Assembly: GCA_903837815.1 (NCBI GenBank)
Contig: CAILWD010000152.1
Location: forward strand, 1 to 15,252
From: an uncultured Chloroflexota bacterium
Lineage (GTDB): Bacteria; Chloroflexota; Anaerolineae; Anaerolineales; Villigracilaceae
Reading direction: 5' to 3'
Length of the DNA stretch: 15,252 nucleotides
Under the pieces are notes generated by a model. That model did not search any database and was not told the DNA's origin. It saw nothing but the letters and a program-made list of their open reading frames with translations. Each line of letters starts with the position of its first letter. Position 1 is the first letter of the stretch. The position numbers were made by a program, and so were the translations under genes. Below, piece by piece: positions 1 through 7,810 of this stretch.

Positions 1-123
1 CTTTTGCTGGGTATTTGGTGGAAGGAGCGGCAGGAACGGAAAGCGGCACGGGAAAGTCACCAGTCATCAGTTATCGGCGATCAATTATCGGAAGATGGCA
101 ACCAGTCGTCAGGCGGAGGCTAA
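1..123 (+). CDS. lspA: C-terminal end of a membrane protein, probably signal peptidase II (partial)
   Basis: An open frame enters from the left edge and stops at TAA 121-123. Its visible 40 residues start with a hydrophobic stretch (LLLGIWW), followed at once by a basic segment (KERQERKAARE). This is the usual ending of signal peptidase II, whose last membrane helix is followed by a short charged cytoplasmic tail. LspA removes the signal peptide of diacylglyceryl-modified prolipoproteins. It is commonly encoded just upstream of an RluD-type pseudouridine synthase, which is the next gene here. No catalytic aspartate lies in the visible part, so the name rests on tail shape and neighbourhood. 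The last 20 or so residues (from about HQSSVIGDQ) are encoded by the heptamer repeat at 61-88 and its decayed continuation. They look like a repeat-derived, low-complexity extension. Another small membrane protein is possible. Confidence 0.5.
   Translation, partial: LLLGIWWKERQERKAARESHQSSVIGDQLSEDGNQSSGGG
61..88. repeat. Degenerate heptamer direct repeat (CAGTTAT type), four units
   Basis: Four consecutive 7-base units, CAGTCAT CAGTTAT CGGCGAT CAATTAT, occupy 61-88. The same register continues after two diverged units with CAGTCGT at 103-109 and CAGGCGG at 110-116. The repeat overlaps the end of the partial upstream gene and precedes rluD. It has the same period as the other arrays in this window but a different unit sequence. 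Confidence 0.65.
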
Positions 124-169
124 CCCATGTCAGCCTTTTTACCTGTCTGCTGTTTACCTTTTTACGCAC

Positions 170-1090
170 ATGAGTGACCGCATCGAAAACTTCATTTACG
201 AAAGTGAAAGCGAGGAGCGGCTCGACAAATTTCTGGTCAGCCGCTTCCCCGAATTTTCGCGGGCGCGTTTACAGGGCTTGATCTCGGATGGCTTTGTTTC
301 AGTCAATGGGATGCCCGCAAAGAAGTCCGGGCAGGTGATCGAGCACGGCGCGGAGATCGAAGTGCGCGTGCCGCCGCCCGTGCCGACGGGTTTGGTGGGG
401 GAGGACATCCCCCTCGATATCATCTTTGAAAACGATGAACTGCTTGTCGTCAACAAACCTGCGGGAATGGTGGTACACCCTGCCGCCGGCCATGACTCTG
501 GCACGCTGGTCCATGCCGTACTGGGATACGACCCTGAGATGGAAGGCATTGGCGGCGAGGAACGCCCCGGCCTGGTGCATCGGCTGGACAAGGAAACCTC
601 GGGCTTGATCATCCTCGCCAAGAATGAACGCGCCCACCGCTGGCTGCAAGACCAGTTCCGCTTGCGAAAAGTGGAGAAGACCTATCTCGCGCTGGTGGAT
701 GGGAAACCGCCCACACCTACTGGGCGGGTGGAAGCGTCGATTGGGCGCGACCCCAGTCACCGGAAAAAGATGGCGATTGTGTCGCCGGGCAAGGGACGTG
801 AGGCAGTCAGCGAGTATAAGACGCTGGAATCTTTCAAAAATCACACCCTGCTCGAGTTTCACCCACATACAGGACGCACACACCAGATCAGGTTACATTG
901 CCAGTTCCTGGGTTGTCCCATTGTCGGTGATGCAATTTACGGCAGGAAGAGCCCGACTATTGAATTGGATCGACACTTCCTGCACGCCGCTCGCTTGAAA
1001 ATTATTCTGCCCAACGAATCCAGTCCGCGCATGTTCGAGGCGGAATTACCGGAAGAGTTGAGGAAAGTGTTGGAAAATATTCAACGGTAA
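170..1090 (+). CDS. rluD: RluA/RluD-family 23S rRNA pseudouridine synthase
   Basis: This predicted enzyme isomerises uridine to pseudouridine in RNA; RluD acts on helix 69 of 23S rRNA. With the ATG at 170 it has 306 residues, normal for the family. Residues about 17-65 form an S4 RNA-binding domain (RLDKFLVSRFPEFSRARLQG and onward). The catalytic domain follows from about 80. The family motif HRLDKETSG lies at 137-145 with the catalytic aspartate at D140, and the second signature GRTHQIRLH is present further on. The frame is open back to an ATG at 95, but those 25 extra residues are encoded by repeat-derived sequence and precede the S4 domain, so 170 is preferred although no clear ribosome binding site is visible. 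The threonine aldolase gene follows after 19 bases, probably in the same transcript. RluC- or RluB-type target specificity cannot be excluded from sequence alone. Confidence 0.9.
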   Translation: MSDRIENFIYESESEERLDKFLVSRFPEFSRARLQGLISDGFVSVNGMPAKKSGQVIEHGAEIEVRVPPPVPTGLVGEDIPLDIIFENDELLVVNKPAGMVVHPAAGHDSGTLVHAVLGYDPEMEGIGGEERPGLVHRLDKETSGLIILAKNERAHRWLQDQFRLRKVEKTYLALVDGKPPTPTGRVEASIGRDPSHRKKMAIVSPGKGREAVSEYKTLESFKNHTLLEFHPHTGRTHQIRLHCQFLGCPIVGDAIYGRKSPTIELDRHFLHAARLKIILPNESSPRMFEAELPEELRKVLENIQR

Positions 1091-1109
1091 ATATTTTCTG
1101 GAGAAAACC

Positions 1110-2144
1110 ATGAATTTCACAGACCTTCGTTCCGATACTGTTACCAAACCCACCCCCGAAATGCTGGAGGCGATGGCGACTGCCGAGGTGGGCGACGACG
1201 TTTACATGGATGACCCAACCGTCAATGCCTTGCAGGAGAAGGCGGCGGCGATGCTCGGCAAGGAAGATTCCCTGTTTGTGCCATCGGGGACGATGGGCAA
1301 CCTGCTGGCTTTGCTGACCCATTGTCAGCGTGGGGATGAGGTCATTGTAGGCGATTGCTCGCATATTTACGTCAATGAAGCAGGCGGGATGTCTGCCCTG
1401 GGTGGGATTCATCCGCGCCCGGTCAAAAATCAAGCCGATGGCACGCTGGCATTGGATGACATCCGGAGCGCCATCCAGACTGAGGATGTGCATCACACCA
1501 TCACGCGGTTGATCTGCCTGGAGAACACGCAGAATATTTGTGGTGGCGTTGTGCTGTCGCCGGAGTACACGCGGGAAGTCGGGAAGATTGCCCGCGAGAA
1601 CAACCTGTCTCTGCACATCGATGGTGCGCGGATTTTCAATGCGGCTGCGGCGTTGAATGTGGATGTGAAGGATTTAGTTGCGCCAGCCGACTCGGTCATG
1701 TTCTGCCTGAGCAAGGGGCTGGTTGCCCCTGTCGGTTCGATGCTGGTTGGCTCGAAAAAATTTATCAAACGCGCGCGTCACCTGCGGAAGATGCTGGGCG
1801 GCGGGATGCGTCAGGCGGGAGTGCTTGCGGCGGCTGGGCTGATTTCGCTGGAGAAGATGGCGGGGCGGCTTGGGCAGGATCATGCCCGGGCGAGGACTCT
1901 ATATGATGGGTTGAAGCAGGTCCGGGGTATTAAGCTGGATGCGAGTCCCGCTTCCAACATGGTGTACTTTGATCTGTTGGATGAAGTCCAATTGAGCGTC
2001 AATCAAATTGTGGATGAGATGAAAAAACGTGGTGTGCTGGTCGATTGGGCCGGCCCGCGTCGTTTCCGCCTTGTGACGCATTATTGGGTTGATGATGCGG
2101 GAGTTGAAAAGACGGTGAAAGCATTTTTGCAGGTGTTCGGGTAG
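1110..2144 (+). CDS. ltaE: Low-specificity L-threonine aldolase (PLP enzyme)
   Basis: This pyridoxal-phosphate enzyme of fold type I cleaves L-threonine or L-allo-threonine to glycine and acetaldehyde. The 344-residue length and an N-terminal LRSDTVTKPT motif (residues 6-15) are typical of the beta-eliminating lyase/threonine aldolase family. The probable PLP lysine is K202 in the motif FCLSKGLVAPVGS. D171 in HIDGAR is the residue expected to pair with the pyridine nitrogen, and H85 in CSHIYVNEAGG is the expected ring-stacking histidine. A GGAG element at 1100-1103, six bases before the ATG, supports the start. The gene follows rluD by 19 bases and ends ahead of a strong terminator hairpin, so it is probably the last gene of that operon. 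Stereospecificity (low-specificity versus L-allo) cannot be read from the sequence. Confidence 0.93.
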   Translation: MNFTDLRSDTVTKPTPEMLEAMATAEVGDDVYMDDPTVNALQEKAAAMLGKEDSLFVPSGTMGNLLALLTHCQRGDEVIVGDCSHIYVNEAGGMSALGGIHPRPVKNQADGTLALDDIRSAIQTEDVHHTITRLICLENTQNICGGVVLSPEYTREVGKIARENNLSLHIDGARIFNAAAALNVDVKDLVAPADSVMFCLSKGLVAPVGSMLVGSKKFIKRARHLRKMLGGGMRQAGVLAAAGLISLEKMAGRLGQDHARARTLYDGLKQVRGIKLDASPASNMVYFDLLDEVQLSVNQIVDEMKKRGVLVDWAGPRRFRLVTHYWVDDAGVEKTVKAFLQVFG

Positions 2145-2169
2145 GAAGGTTCCCCGTTTTGCTTCTGTG

Positions 2170-2203
2170 ACTGCGGACGCGATCAATTCGCGTCCGCAGT
2201 TTT
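2170..2203 (+). terminator. Intrinsic terminator between convergent genes
   Basis: A perfect 13-bp stem (ACTGCGGACGCGA at 2170-2182 pairing with 2188-2200) encloses the 5-base loop TCAAT. On the plus strand it runs directly into TTTT (2200-2203), which fits Rho-independent termination of the rluD-ltaE transcript. The minus-strand HD-GYP gene ends at 2247 and reads towards this hairpin. In that direction no T-run follows the stem, so it may work less well for that gene, though one hairpin may serve both. Confidence 0.85.
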
Positions 2204-2246
2204 ATAACCTAAAGATGGCGTGAGCCGCTGTAATTGATTCTGATTT

Positions 2247-5200
2247 TCATACCTGTTTCGCTTCAAAGTCCCCGGGTTGTTCTTCCGCAATCATCCGCTC
2301 GAATATTTCGACGATGTGTGGGTCGAAGTATGCGCCCGCCTGTTCGCGCAGATATTCAATTGCTTCTTGGATCGAAATTTTTTGCCGGTAGGGGCGGTCG
2401 CTGATCAGGGCATCGAAGGCATCCACAATGGAAAACATGCGAGCGAGGATTGGAATTTCCTCTCCTTTTAGCCCCACGGGATACCCTGTGCCGTTCCAGC
2501 GTTCCTGGTGGTGACGGATGAGGGGAATGGTGTCTTGCAGGAAGGGAATGCCTTCTACGATTTTTGCGCCAATGTCGGGGTGTTGGCGCATGACAGCCCA
2601 TTCCTTCTCGCTAAGCGGGCCGGGCTTATGTAGGATGGTGTCGCTGACTCCGATTTTTCCAATATCATGCAAAAGAGAACCGCGCTCCAGTACTTTGAGT
2701 TGTTCGTGTGAAAAATTGAGCGCTTTTCCCAGCCTGGCAGTCAACTGGCTGACGCGCGAACTATGACCTTCCGTCTCGCGGTCCCGCGCATCCAACGCCG
2801 ACATAAGCGCCGCCAGAGTCTGATCGTATGTCGCTTCGAGCGTGTCGTACGCAACTTTGAGTTCAGCCGCCTGACGGCGAGATTCCACCAGCAGTAGAGA
2901 CCGCTCGAGGGCGATGGCGGTTTGGTTCACCAGTGCGCGCAAATCGTTCGGCGTGGCGCTGGATTTATGCCCCATATCCTCGAACAGGTCCATCCATAGG
3001 ACGCCGTATTTTAGAATGGGCGTCTGAATGGGAAGACAGGCGCGCGTGGTGGAATTTCCCCTTGAAAGGTAAATAACTTCCCCAGATTCCAATACATCCC
3101 TGATGATGCCCATTGGATGTTCGCGGCCGGTATGGATGCCTTCTTCGTTAACTTGTGTCTCCGCCATGATGTTCCCGTTTTGATCGAAGAGCACGATGCC
3201 CGTGATATGACTCTTTGCTATTTTATGCGCGGTCTTGGCGATCTCCAGCGTGGCATTTTGCAAACTGTCTGTCTGGATGATCTGGTTACTCAGGCGGTAG
3301 AGCAGGGATGTTGTCCGCAGGGAATTGCGCAATTCCTGTTGCAGCCAGGCGCTTTCGAAAGCGCCCCCAGCCTGGATCGAAATAAGCTCTGCCAGTGATT
3401 GATCGTTCTCGTTGAAGAATACTTCGTTTTGCTTTCCAAACGCGAGGATTGCCCCGATGTTCAGGCGGTGCCAGCGGATTGGGATCGCAAGCATACTTCT
3501 CAGCCCCGCGTGATCGACGGCCATGTGTGAAGTGGGGGAGTATTTCCTTATATCGCGGACCCGGAAGGGCTGGATGGCATGAAACGCAATTTGGATCAGG
3601 GATTCCGAGTTTTCGGAATTTTGAATCGATTCCAGCAGGCGGGGCGCTTCTCCTGAATGGGCGCTTTGCGTGAAATTCCTTTCCTGTCCCATGTGGATTT
3701 GTACGAACGTAAACCTGGCTTGCAAGATCTCTCTGGCAATGGCCGCCACCTCGCTCACAGTGGTTTCCGGCTGAACCATGGCCGATAGCTGACTGCCGGT
3801 CTGTACGAGGGTCATCAACCGCTGATGATAACGGGCGCGTTCCCAGGCGCGGGTGAGTTCTGCGGCGGCTGTTTCAGCCAGCCACACATCGGCGCTGGTA
3901 AAGGCGTTGGAAGCTTCGCTGTCTAATGTAATTGCCCCGTTGACGTAGCCGTTGAAGATCAACGGAATGGCCATCGCGGAAAGGTTTGCAGAGTTGCCAA
4001 AACCAATGTAATCCGCATCCAGGCGGGTGTCATTTGTTAGCTGTGTTTTTCGTTGACGTAAGGCTCGTCCCAACATGCCATCTGAAGTGCTCTGACGGTA
4101 TCCGGGCGGGCTCATGTTGATTTGTTTGCCTGCCGCCGCAAGCAGGACAAATTCCTTTTGATCCGGCTCATGGACGAACACGCAAACCAGGGCACAATTC
4201 AGGGCGCGTTCGAGCGAATTAACAGTCAGTTGCGCCGCAACAGGCTGGTCGAGAAGATTCTCCAACTGCTGGCTTAATTCCATGAGGAGGGTAAGTTGGG
4301 CGCTGCGTTTTTTCTCCTGATTGACATGCCTTGAAAGCAGGCTGATCTGATCTGACTGGGCATTCAGGCGGATTTGCAATTCGTCCCGTCTGTAGGTGAA
4401 AGGTTGGAGATAGCGCGCGAGCCGGCTGTTCCACAGCGCCAGGCTTGGTTCGGAGATGTCTGGAACGACCTCCTCCTCTTTCTCTGCGCCCGTAAACTTG
4501 TTCATCAATCCGTTTACCGTCATGGCTATGGTGATGACTTCATAATACAAGACGATCGAAACCAGTATAAAAAACATAAACGCCGCGCTGCGGATGGAGT
4601 TCAGGGTTGCGTCTTGATTTCCAAGCCCGATTTCCATCACAATGGATAGCGCTCCTAGAAATATGAGCAGAGTACTTTCCAGGGTTGCGGTGATCTTGAC
4701 CGCCCGATTGCCTAGTATATCGTTGGCTGGCAGCCTTAATCGCTCCCAGGGGAACAGCCCATGAAACAGAATGGAACTGGAAAACAGCACGACAGGAGTC
4801 AAATGGGCGGGAGAGAAGGCAGGCAGAAGTACCAGTCCCCATATCAGCCATGGGATAACTTGCATACGGGAAAGAACAATTGTGAATTTATGCGGGAAGA
4901 AGGCTTTTCTTGCCGCTTCGAAAACCGACAGAACCAGAAAAAGCGCCCCCACAATGTTCTCAACAGGAGCAAGATCCAGCCATGCGTATTGCCGGCTGAA
5001 AGCAACAAGATATATCCCGCTTAAAAAACCGCCCAGCACATGGGTCAGTTGCATCAGGTCGGTTTTATAGAATGATTGTTTTAGCGGGGTGTTCACGATC
5101 AACTGCATTGCGCCGACAATGCCAAAGATGAATCCCTCAATCACAAAGCCGGAGGCGATTGAAAATATCGTCAATATAAAAAGGAGGAGAATAGAAAGGA

Positions 5201-5441
5201 TTTCACGGACTAAAATGTGCTTTGCGCCGGCTTTTAATAAAAACGTAACCTGATTTAACAGGGCCACCATGCAAGCAGTTGCGCCTAGAATGGCCAGCCC
5301 CCAAGACGGAAGGAATCCTTCCCCCCGCGCAAAATGTAGCGGAACCAGAATCATGCTTGTTCCTGTAACTCCGAGGAGCCATGAGGCAAGCGCATTTATA
5401 CTGTTTTTGGCGGGATGTTCCATGAGTGCAAAGCATAGCAT
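2247..5441 (-). CDS. Membrane-anchored multi-GAF sensor with HD-GYP phosphodiesterase domain
   Basis: HD-GYP domains hydrolyse cyclic-di-GMP, so this is a predicted integral-membrane signalling enzyme. Taking the ATG at 5441 it has 1064 residues. Residues about 15-320 are strongly hydrophobic, with some nine or ten membrane segments. A helical stretch and three GAF-like sensory regions follow at roughly 385-540, 545-695 and 700-855. A short helical linker leads to the HD-GYP domain from about 870 to 1050. HDIGKIG begins at H925 and HHQERWNGTGYP has its tyrosine at Y987; the DAFDALISDRPYR signature follows. The metal-binding histidines and aspartates look intact. No GGDEF or EAL domain is present. 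The start is uncertain: TTG 5468 and ATG 5423 are in frame and none has a good ribosome binding site. The gene is divergent from the nucleoside phosphorylase and convergent with ltaE. The membrane region does not match a sensor family I can name. Confidence 0.88.
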   Translation of the reverse strand: MLCFALMEHPAKNSINALASWLLGVTGTSMILVPLHFARGEGFLPSWGLAILGATACMVALLNQVTFLLKAGAKHILVREILSILLLFILTIFSIASGFVIEGFIFGIVGAMQLIVNTPLKQSFYKTDLMQLTHVLGGFLSGIYLVAFSRQYAWLDLAPVENIVGALFLVLSVFEAARKAFFPHKFTIVLSRMQVIPWLIWGLVLLPAFSPAHLTPVVLFSSSILFHGLFPWERLRLPANDILGNRAVKITATLESTLLIFLGALSIVMEIGLGNQDATLNSIRSAAFMFFILVSIVLYYEVITIAMTVNGLMNKFTGAEKEEEVVPDISEPSLALWNSRLARYLQPFTYRRDELQIRLNAQSDQISLLSRHVNQEKKRSAQLTLLMELSQQLENLLDQPVAAQLTVNSLERALNCALVCVFVHEPDQKEFVLLAAAGKQINMSPPGYRQSTSDGMLGRALRQRKTQLTNDTRLDADYIGFGNSANLSAMAIPLIFNGYVNGAITLDSEASNAFTSADVWLAETAAAELTRAWERARYHQRLMTLVQTGSQLSAMVQPETTVSEVAAIAREILQARFTFVQIHMGQERNFTQSAHSGEAPRLLESIQNSENSESLIQIAFHAIQPFRVRDIRKYSPTSHMAVDHAGLRSMLAIPIRWHRLNIGAILAFGKQNEVFFNENDQSLAELISIQAGGAFESAWLQQELRNSLRTTSLLYRLSNQIIQTDSLQNATLEIAKTAHKIAKSHITGIVLFDQNGNIMAETQVNEEGIHTGREHPMGIIRDVLESGEVIYLSRGNSTTRACLPIQTPILKYGVLWMDLFEDMGHKSSATPNDLRALVNQTAIALERSLLLVESRRQAAELKVAYDTLEATYDQTLAALMSALDARDRETEGHSSRVSQLTARLGKALNFSHEQLKVLERGSLLHDIGKIGVSDTILHKPGPLSEKEWAVMRQHPDIGAKIVEGIPFLQDTIPLIRHHQERWNGTGYPVGLKGEEIPILARMFSIVDAFDALISDRPYRQKISIQEAIEYLREQAGAYFDPHIVEIFERMIAEEQPGDFEAKQV

Positions 5442-5485
5442 AAGAAGCCGTTTTTTTCTACCTTTCAAAAGCCTTTATTAATTTC

Positions 5486-5494
5486 TGATATAAT
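5486..5494 (+). promoter_or_regulatory. Extended -10 promoter for the purine nucleoside phosphorylase gene
   Basis: TGATATAAT at 5486-5494 is a perfect extended -10 element (TG, one base, TATAAT). No good -35 hexamer lies at the usual spacing, which is common for extended -10 promoters. Transcription would begin near 5501, giving a leader of about 40 bases before the ATG at 5543. It lies in the 101-base gap between divergent genes, which is where a promoter is required. Confidence 0.65.
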
Positions 5495-5542
5495 CCCGAC
5501 GCATATTGGGGATGCGCGCCTAAAAAAAATTCAGACAGGTAA

Positions 5543-6391
5543 ATGCCAATGCAAAATTTTATTTCCATCGAACAGATCGACGCAACCGCGCAGGCTGTCA
5601 AAAAGAAAATATCCACACTTCGCGAGCCGTTGGCCGGAATCATCCTCGGCTCAGGACTCAATGGCCTGGCTGATTCCGTTCAGAACGCAGTTCGCATCCC
5701 ATACGGCGATCTGCCAAATTTCCCGGTCTCCACCGTAGAGGGGCACACCGGGCGCTTTGTCATCGGCGAACTGGAAAGCAAACCAGTATTCGTGATGCAG
5801 GGGCGTATTCATTATTACGAAGGTTACAGCATGGGGCAGGTGACCCTGCCTGTGCGTGTGATGCAGCGGCTGGGAATTCCCAACCTCATTGTGACCAATG
5901 CCGCGGGCGGCGTCCACCCTGATTTCCTGCCCGGCGACGTAATGCTCATCACCGACCAGTTAAATCTGATGGGTATGTCGGGGCTGAACCCGCTCATGGG
6001 CCCCAACCTGGATGAGATCGGCACCCGCTTCCCCGACATGAGTCAGGCGTATGACCGCGACTGCATGGACCTTGCCCGTAAAGCGGCGAAGGAAAACAAG
6101 ATCACCCTGCGTGAAGGAGTATACGCCGGCTTGAGCGGACCTTCCTTCGAGTCTCCTGCCGATTTGCGCTTCCTGCGTCTGGCTGGCGCGGACGCTGTGG
6201 GCATGTCCACCGTGCCGGAGGTCATTGTAGCGCGGCATGGCAACATGCGCGTACTGGGCCTTTCCGGCATCAGCAATAAAGCCAACCTGGACGGTACAAC
6301 CATCACCACCCACGAAGAGGTAATGGAAGCTGGAAAGGTCATCACCCCCAAAGTGGAAATGATCATTCGGGCGGTTTTGCGCAACTTATAG
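5543..6391 (+). CDS. punA: Purine nucleoside phosphorylase, trimeric PNP/MTAP family
   Basis: The enzyme cleaves purine nucleosides (inosine, guanosine) with phosphate to the free base and ribose-1-phosphate for purine salvage. At 282 residues it has the length of trimeric family-2 PNP. The key positions known from the human enzyme are all visible. S37 in LGSGLNG and H68 in EGHTGRF bind phosphate, and H90 is in QGRIHYYEGY. E203 lies in SGPSFES and N245 in GISNKAN, the pair that contacts the purine ring. Asparagine and glutamate here favour 6-oxopurines over the adenosine or methylthioadenosine preference of MTAP. AGG at 5537-5539 precedes two possible starts, ATG 5543 and ATG 5549; the first is taken. 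The gene is first after the promoter at 5486-5494, and a small membrane protein gene follows after 20 bases. Confidence 0.93.
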   Translation: MPMQNFISIEQIDATAQAVKKKISTLREPLAGIILGSGLNGLADSVQNAVRIPYGDLPNFPVSTVEGHTGRFVIGELESKPVFVMQGRIHYYEGYSMGQVTLPVRVMQRLGIPNLIVTNAAGGVHPDFLPGDVMLITDQLNLMGMSGLNPLMGPNLDEIGTRFPDMSQAYDRDCMDLARKAAKENKITLREGVYAGLSGPSFESPADLRFLRLAGADAVGMSTVPEVIVARHGNMRVLGLSGISNKANLDGTTITTHEEVMEAGKVITPKVEMIIRAVLRNL

Positions 6392-6411
6392 CCCTGTTTT
6401 CAGATTGTCGA

Positions 6412-7089
6412 ATGGCAGAAGTTTATAGTTTCCTCAGCACATATGAGGCATTGATTTACATCCTGCTGGCGATTGGCGGTTTATTCGCCTTTCGCTGGCT
6501 TTTGCGTTCCTGGCGTGAATCGCAAACCGCTGTTTACTCCCTTGAACGGGAATTCTCATCCCGACGCCTGGCTCAATCAGCCGCGATTTCGGTTCTGATC
6601 CTTCTTTTATTCTGCACTGAATTTTTCATGGCCACTTTTATCATCCCCGGACTGCCCGCGAATGTTCTTGTTACCACCCCCACGCTTGATTTGATCTCCA
6701 CCCCCACCGGCACCCTTTCTGCTGACATGATGACGCAGTTTGCCAACATTCCCATGCAAACGGCAGTGGTGGGAAAAAGCGGCTGCACTTCCCAGATCCT
6801 GCTCTCCTCTCCACAGCCAGGCGATGAAATCAAAGGTACGGTGGAACTGATCGGCACAGTAGACATCCCTAATTTCGGGTTTTATAAATATGAAGTGGCT
6901 CGTATCGGCAGCGACACCTGGGCCACCATCTCTGCCGATCGCACCCCAGTGCAAAACGGTCTTCTCGGACGTTGGAATACAACCGCCCTGACGCCCGGCG
7001 ACTATCAACTACGGCTGGTAGTCACGGATAACCAGGGCGAGGTTCTGCCCGCATGTATTGTGCCAGTGCGGATTATCCCTTTACAATAA
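6412..7089 (+). CDS. Unknown two-helix membrane protein with an exported beta-type domain
   Basis: I cannot assign a function. The 225-residue protein has two hydrophobic helices, about 13-31 and 56-79, joined by a basic loop with several arginines. That predicts a cytoplasmic loop with both ends outside. A threonine/proline-rich linker (about 85-105) leads to an exported domain at about 125-225. That domain shows the pattern SSPQPGDEIKGTVELIGTV, then NFGFYKYEVARIG, W170, PVQNGLLGRWNT and a DYQLRLVVTDNQG ending, which suggests an immunoglobulin- or fibronectin-like beta sandwich. From memory, similar modules occur at the C-terminus of cell-surface and penicillin-binding proteins in Chloroflexota, so wall or surface attachment is a reasonable guess. 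C125 and C215 bracket the domain and could form a disulfide. No clear ribosome binding site precedes the ATG. The gene is 20 bases after the phosphorylase and 18 before the GNAT gene, which suggests one transcript. Confidence 0.75.
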   Translation: MAEVYSFLSTYEALIYILLAIGGLFAFRWLLRSWRESQTAVYSLEREFSSRRLAQSAAISVLILLLFCTEFFMATFIIPGLPANVLVTTPTLDLISTPTGTLSADMMTQFANIPMQTAVVGKSGCTSQILLSSPQPGDEIKGTVELIGTVDIPNFGFYKYEVARIGSDTWATISADRTPVQNGLLGRWNTTALTPGDYQLRLVVTDNQGEVLPACIVPVRIIPLQ

Positions 7090-7107
7090 CCCTTGTCTGG
7101 AAATTTT

Positions 7108-7653
7108 ATGTCTGAAACCCAAATCCGTCCCACTGTTGCCTCCGACCTGCCCCGCCTGATGGGATTTGATCACTCCATTAACAGCGAAGCAGTCTGGCAG
7201 TTGGAGTTGCGCCGCGAAGCCGGGCAGATCACCGCCATTTTCCGCGAAGTGCGCCTGCCGCGTTCCATTGCAATTGCCTATCCTCGCAACCCCTTCTCGC
7301 TCACCGACGACTGGACCAAGCGTTCCATGATGTACACTGCCCTGTCTGGAAACGACCCTGTGGGCTATATCAGCCTGATCGAGCGCAGCATGGACTCACT
7401 GGTCTATGTCACCGATCTGGTGATCAATGCCGCGCACCGTCGTCAGGGGATGGGCAGCCAACTGCTTTCCGCCGCCCAAGGCTGGTCTGCCGACAGGGGA
7501 CACCGCCGCATAATCTTCGAAATGCAGTCGAAAAACCTGCCAGCCATCCGCATGGTTCAAAAATTCGGCTATGAATTCTGCGGGTATAATGACCAATATT
7601 ATCTTACCCAGGATGTGACTTTGTTCTTCGGCAGGGCGTTGAAGTCCTCCTGA
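7108..7653 (+). CDS. GNAT-family N-acetyltransferase
   Basis: The 181-residue protein carries the GNAT fold. The acetyl-CoA pyrophosphate-binding motif A is at 102-120, with the loop RRQGMGSQLL at 111-120 after the strand VYVTDLVIN. Motif B follows (IIFEMQSKNLPAIRMVQKFGYEFCGY, 135-160), where the asparagine and the KFGY turn are typical of RimI-like enzymes. The first 100 residues are less conserved and presumably bind the acceptor, which cannot be deduced. Ribosomal protein, small-molecule or antibiotic acetylation are all open. The frame extends to a TTG at 7093, but the ATG at 7108 starts a normal GNAT N-terminus (MSETQIRPTVASDLPRL) and is chosen. It is probably the third gene of the phosphorylase transcript. 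Its stop codon lies in the loop of a small inverted repeat. Confidence 0.85.
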   Translation: MSETQIRPTVASDLPRLMGFDHSINSEAVWQLELRREAGQITAIFREVRLPRSIAIAYPRNPFSLTDDWTKRSMMYTALSGNDPVGYISLIERSMDSLVYVTDLVINAAHRRQGMGSQLLSAAQGWSADRGHRRIIFEMQSKNLPAIRMVQKFGYEFCGYNDQYYLTQDVTLFFGRALKSS

Positions 7654-7658
7654 GGAGG
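7646..7658. repeat. Small inverted repeat spanning the GNAT stop codon
   Basis: CCTCC at 7646-7650 and GGAGG at 7654-7658 form a 5-bp stem whose 3-base loop is the TGA stop codon. A second CCTCC at 7679-7683 could pair with the same GGAGG instead. No U-run follows either structure, so this is not a standard terminator. The GGAGG arm has no start codon at a usable distance. Confidence 0.4.
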
Positions 7659-7810
7659 CTGAAAACGGAGTAAAATTTCCTCCTGTTCCTTGAATTCCAG
7701 CCGCAGATCTCGTAAATTGGCGTGGACAGTTTGAAAATTGGTGATAATCTGCGGCAAAAGCTTTATAGAACGCTTGCGTAACGTGGCGTAAATTTTATCG
7801 GAAGGGCTGC

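Noticed and set aside
95..169. Upstream extension of the rluD reading frame to an ATG at 95
   Set aside because: The added 25 residues are encoded by decayed heptamer and T-rich sequence overlapping the previous gene, and the S4 domain begins normally after the ATG at 170.
299..883. 194-codon open frame on the minus strand inside rluD
   Set aside because: The opposite strand carries all pseudouridine synthase motifs in frame, and this frame has no domain pattern.
5442..5468. TTG start at 5468 for the HD-GYP gene
   Set aside because: A rare start codon with no usable ribosome binding site adds only nine basic residues before the ATG at 5441. It cannot be excluded, but the ATG is preferred.
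7715..7769. Promoter for the membrane regulator gene (GATAAT at 7743-7748, TATAGA at 7764-7769)
   Set aside because: Neither -10-like element has a matching -35 hexamer at 16-18 bases; TTGGCG and TTGGTG candidates are 20 bases away.
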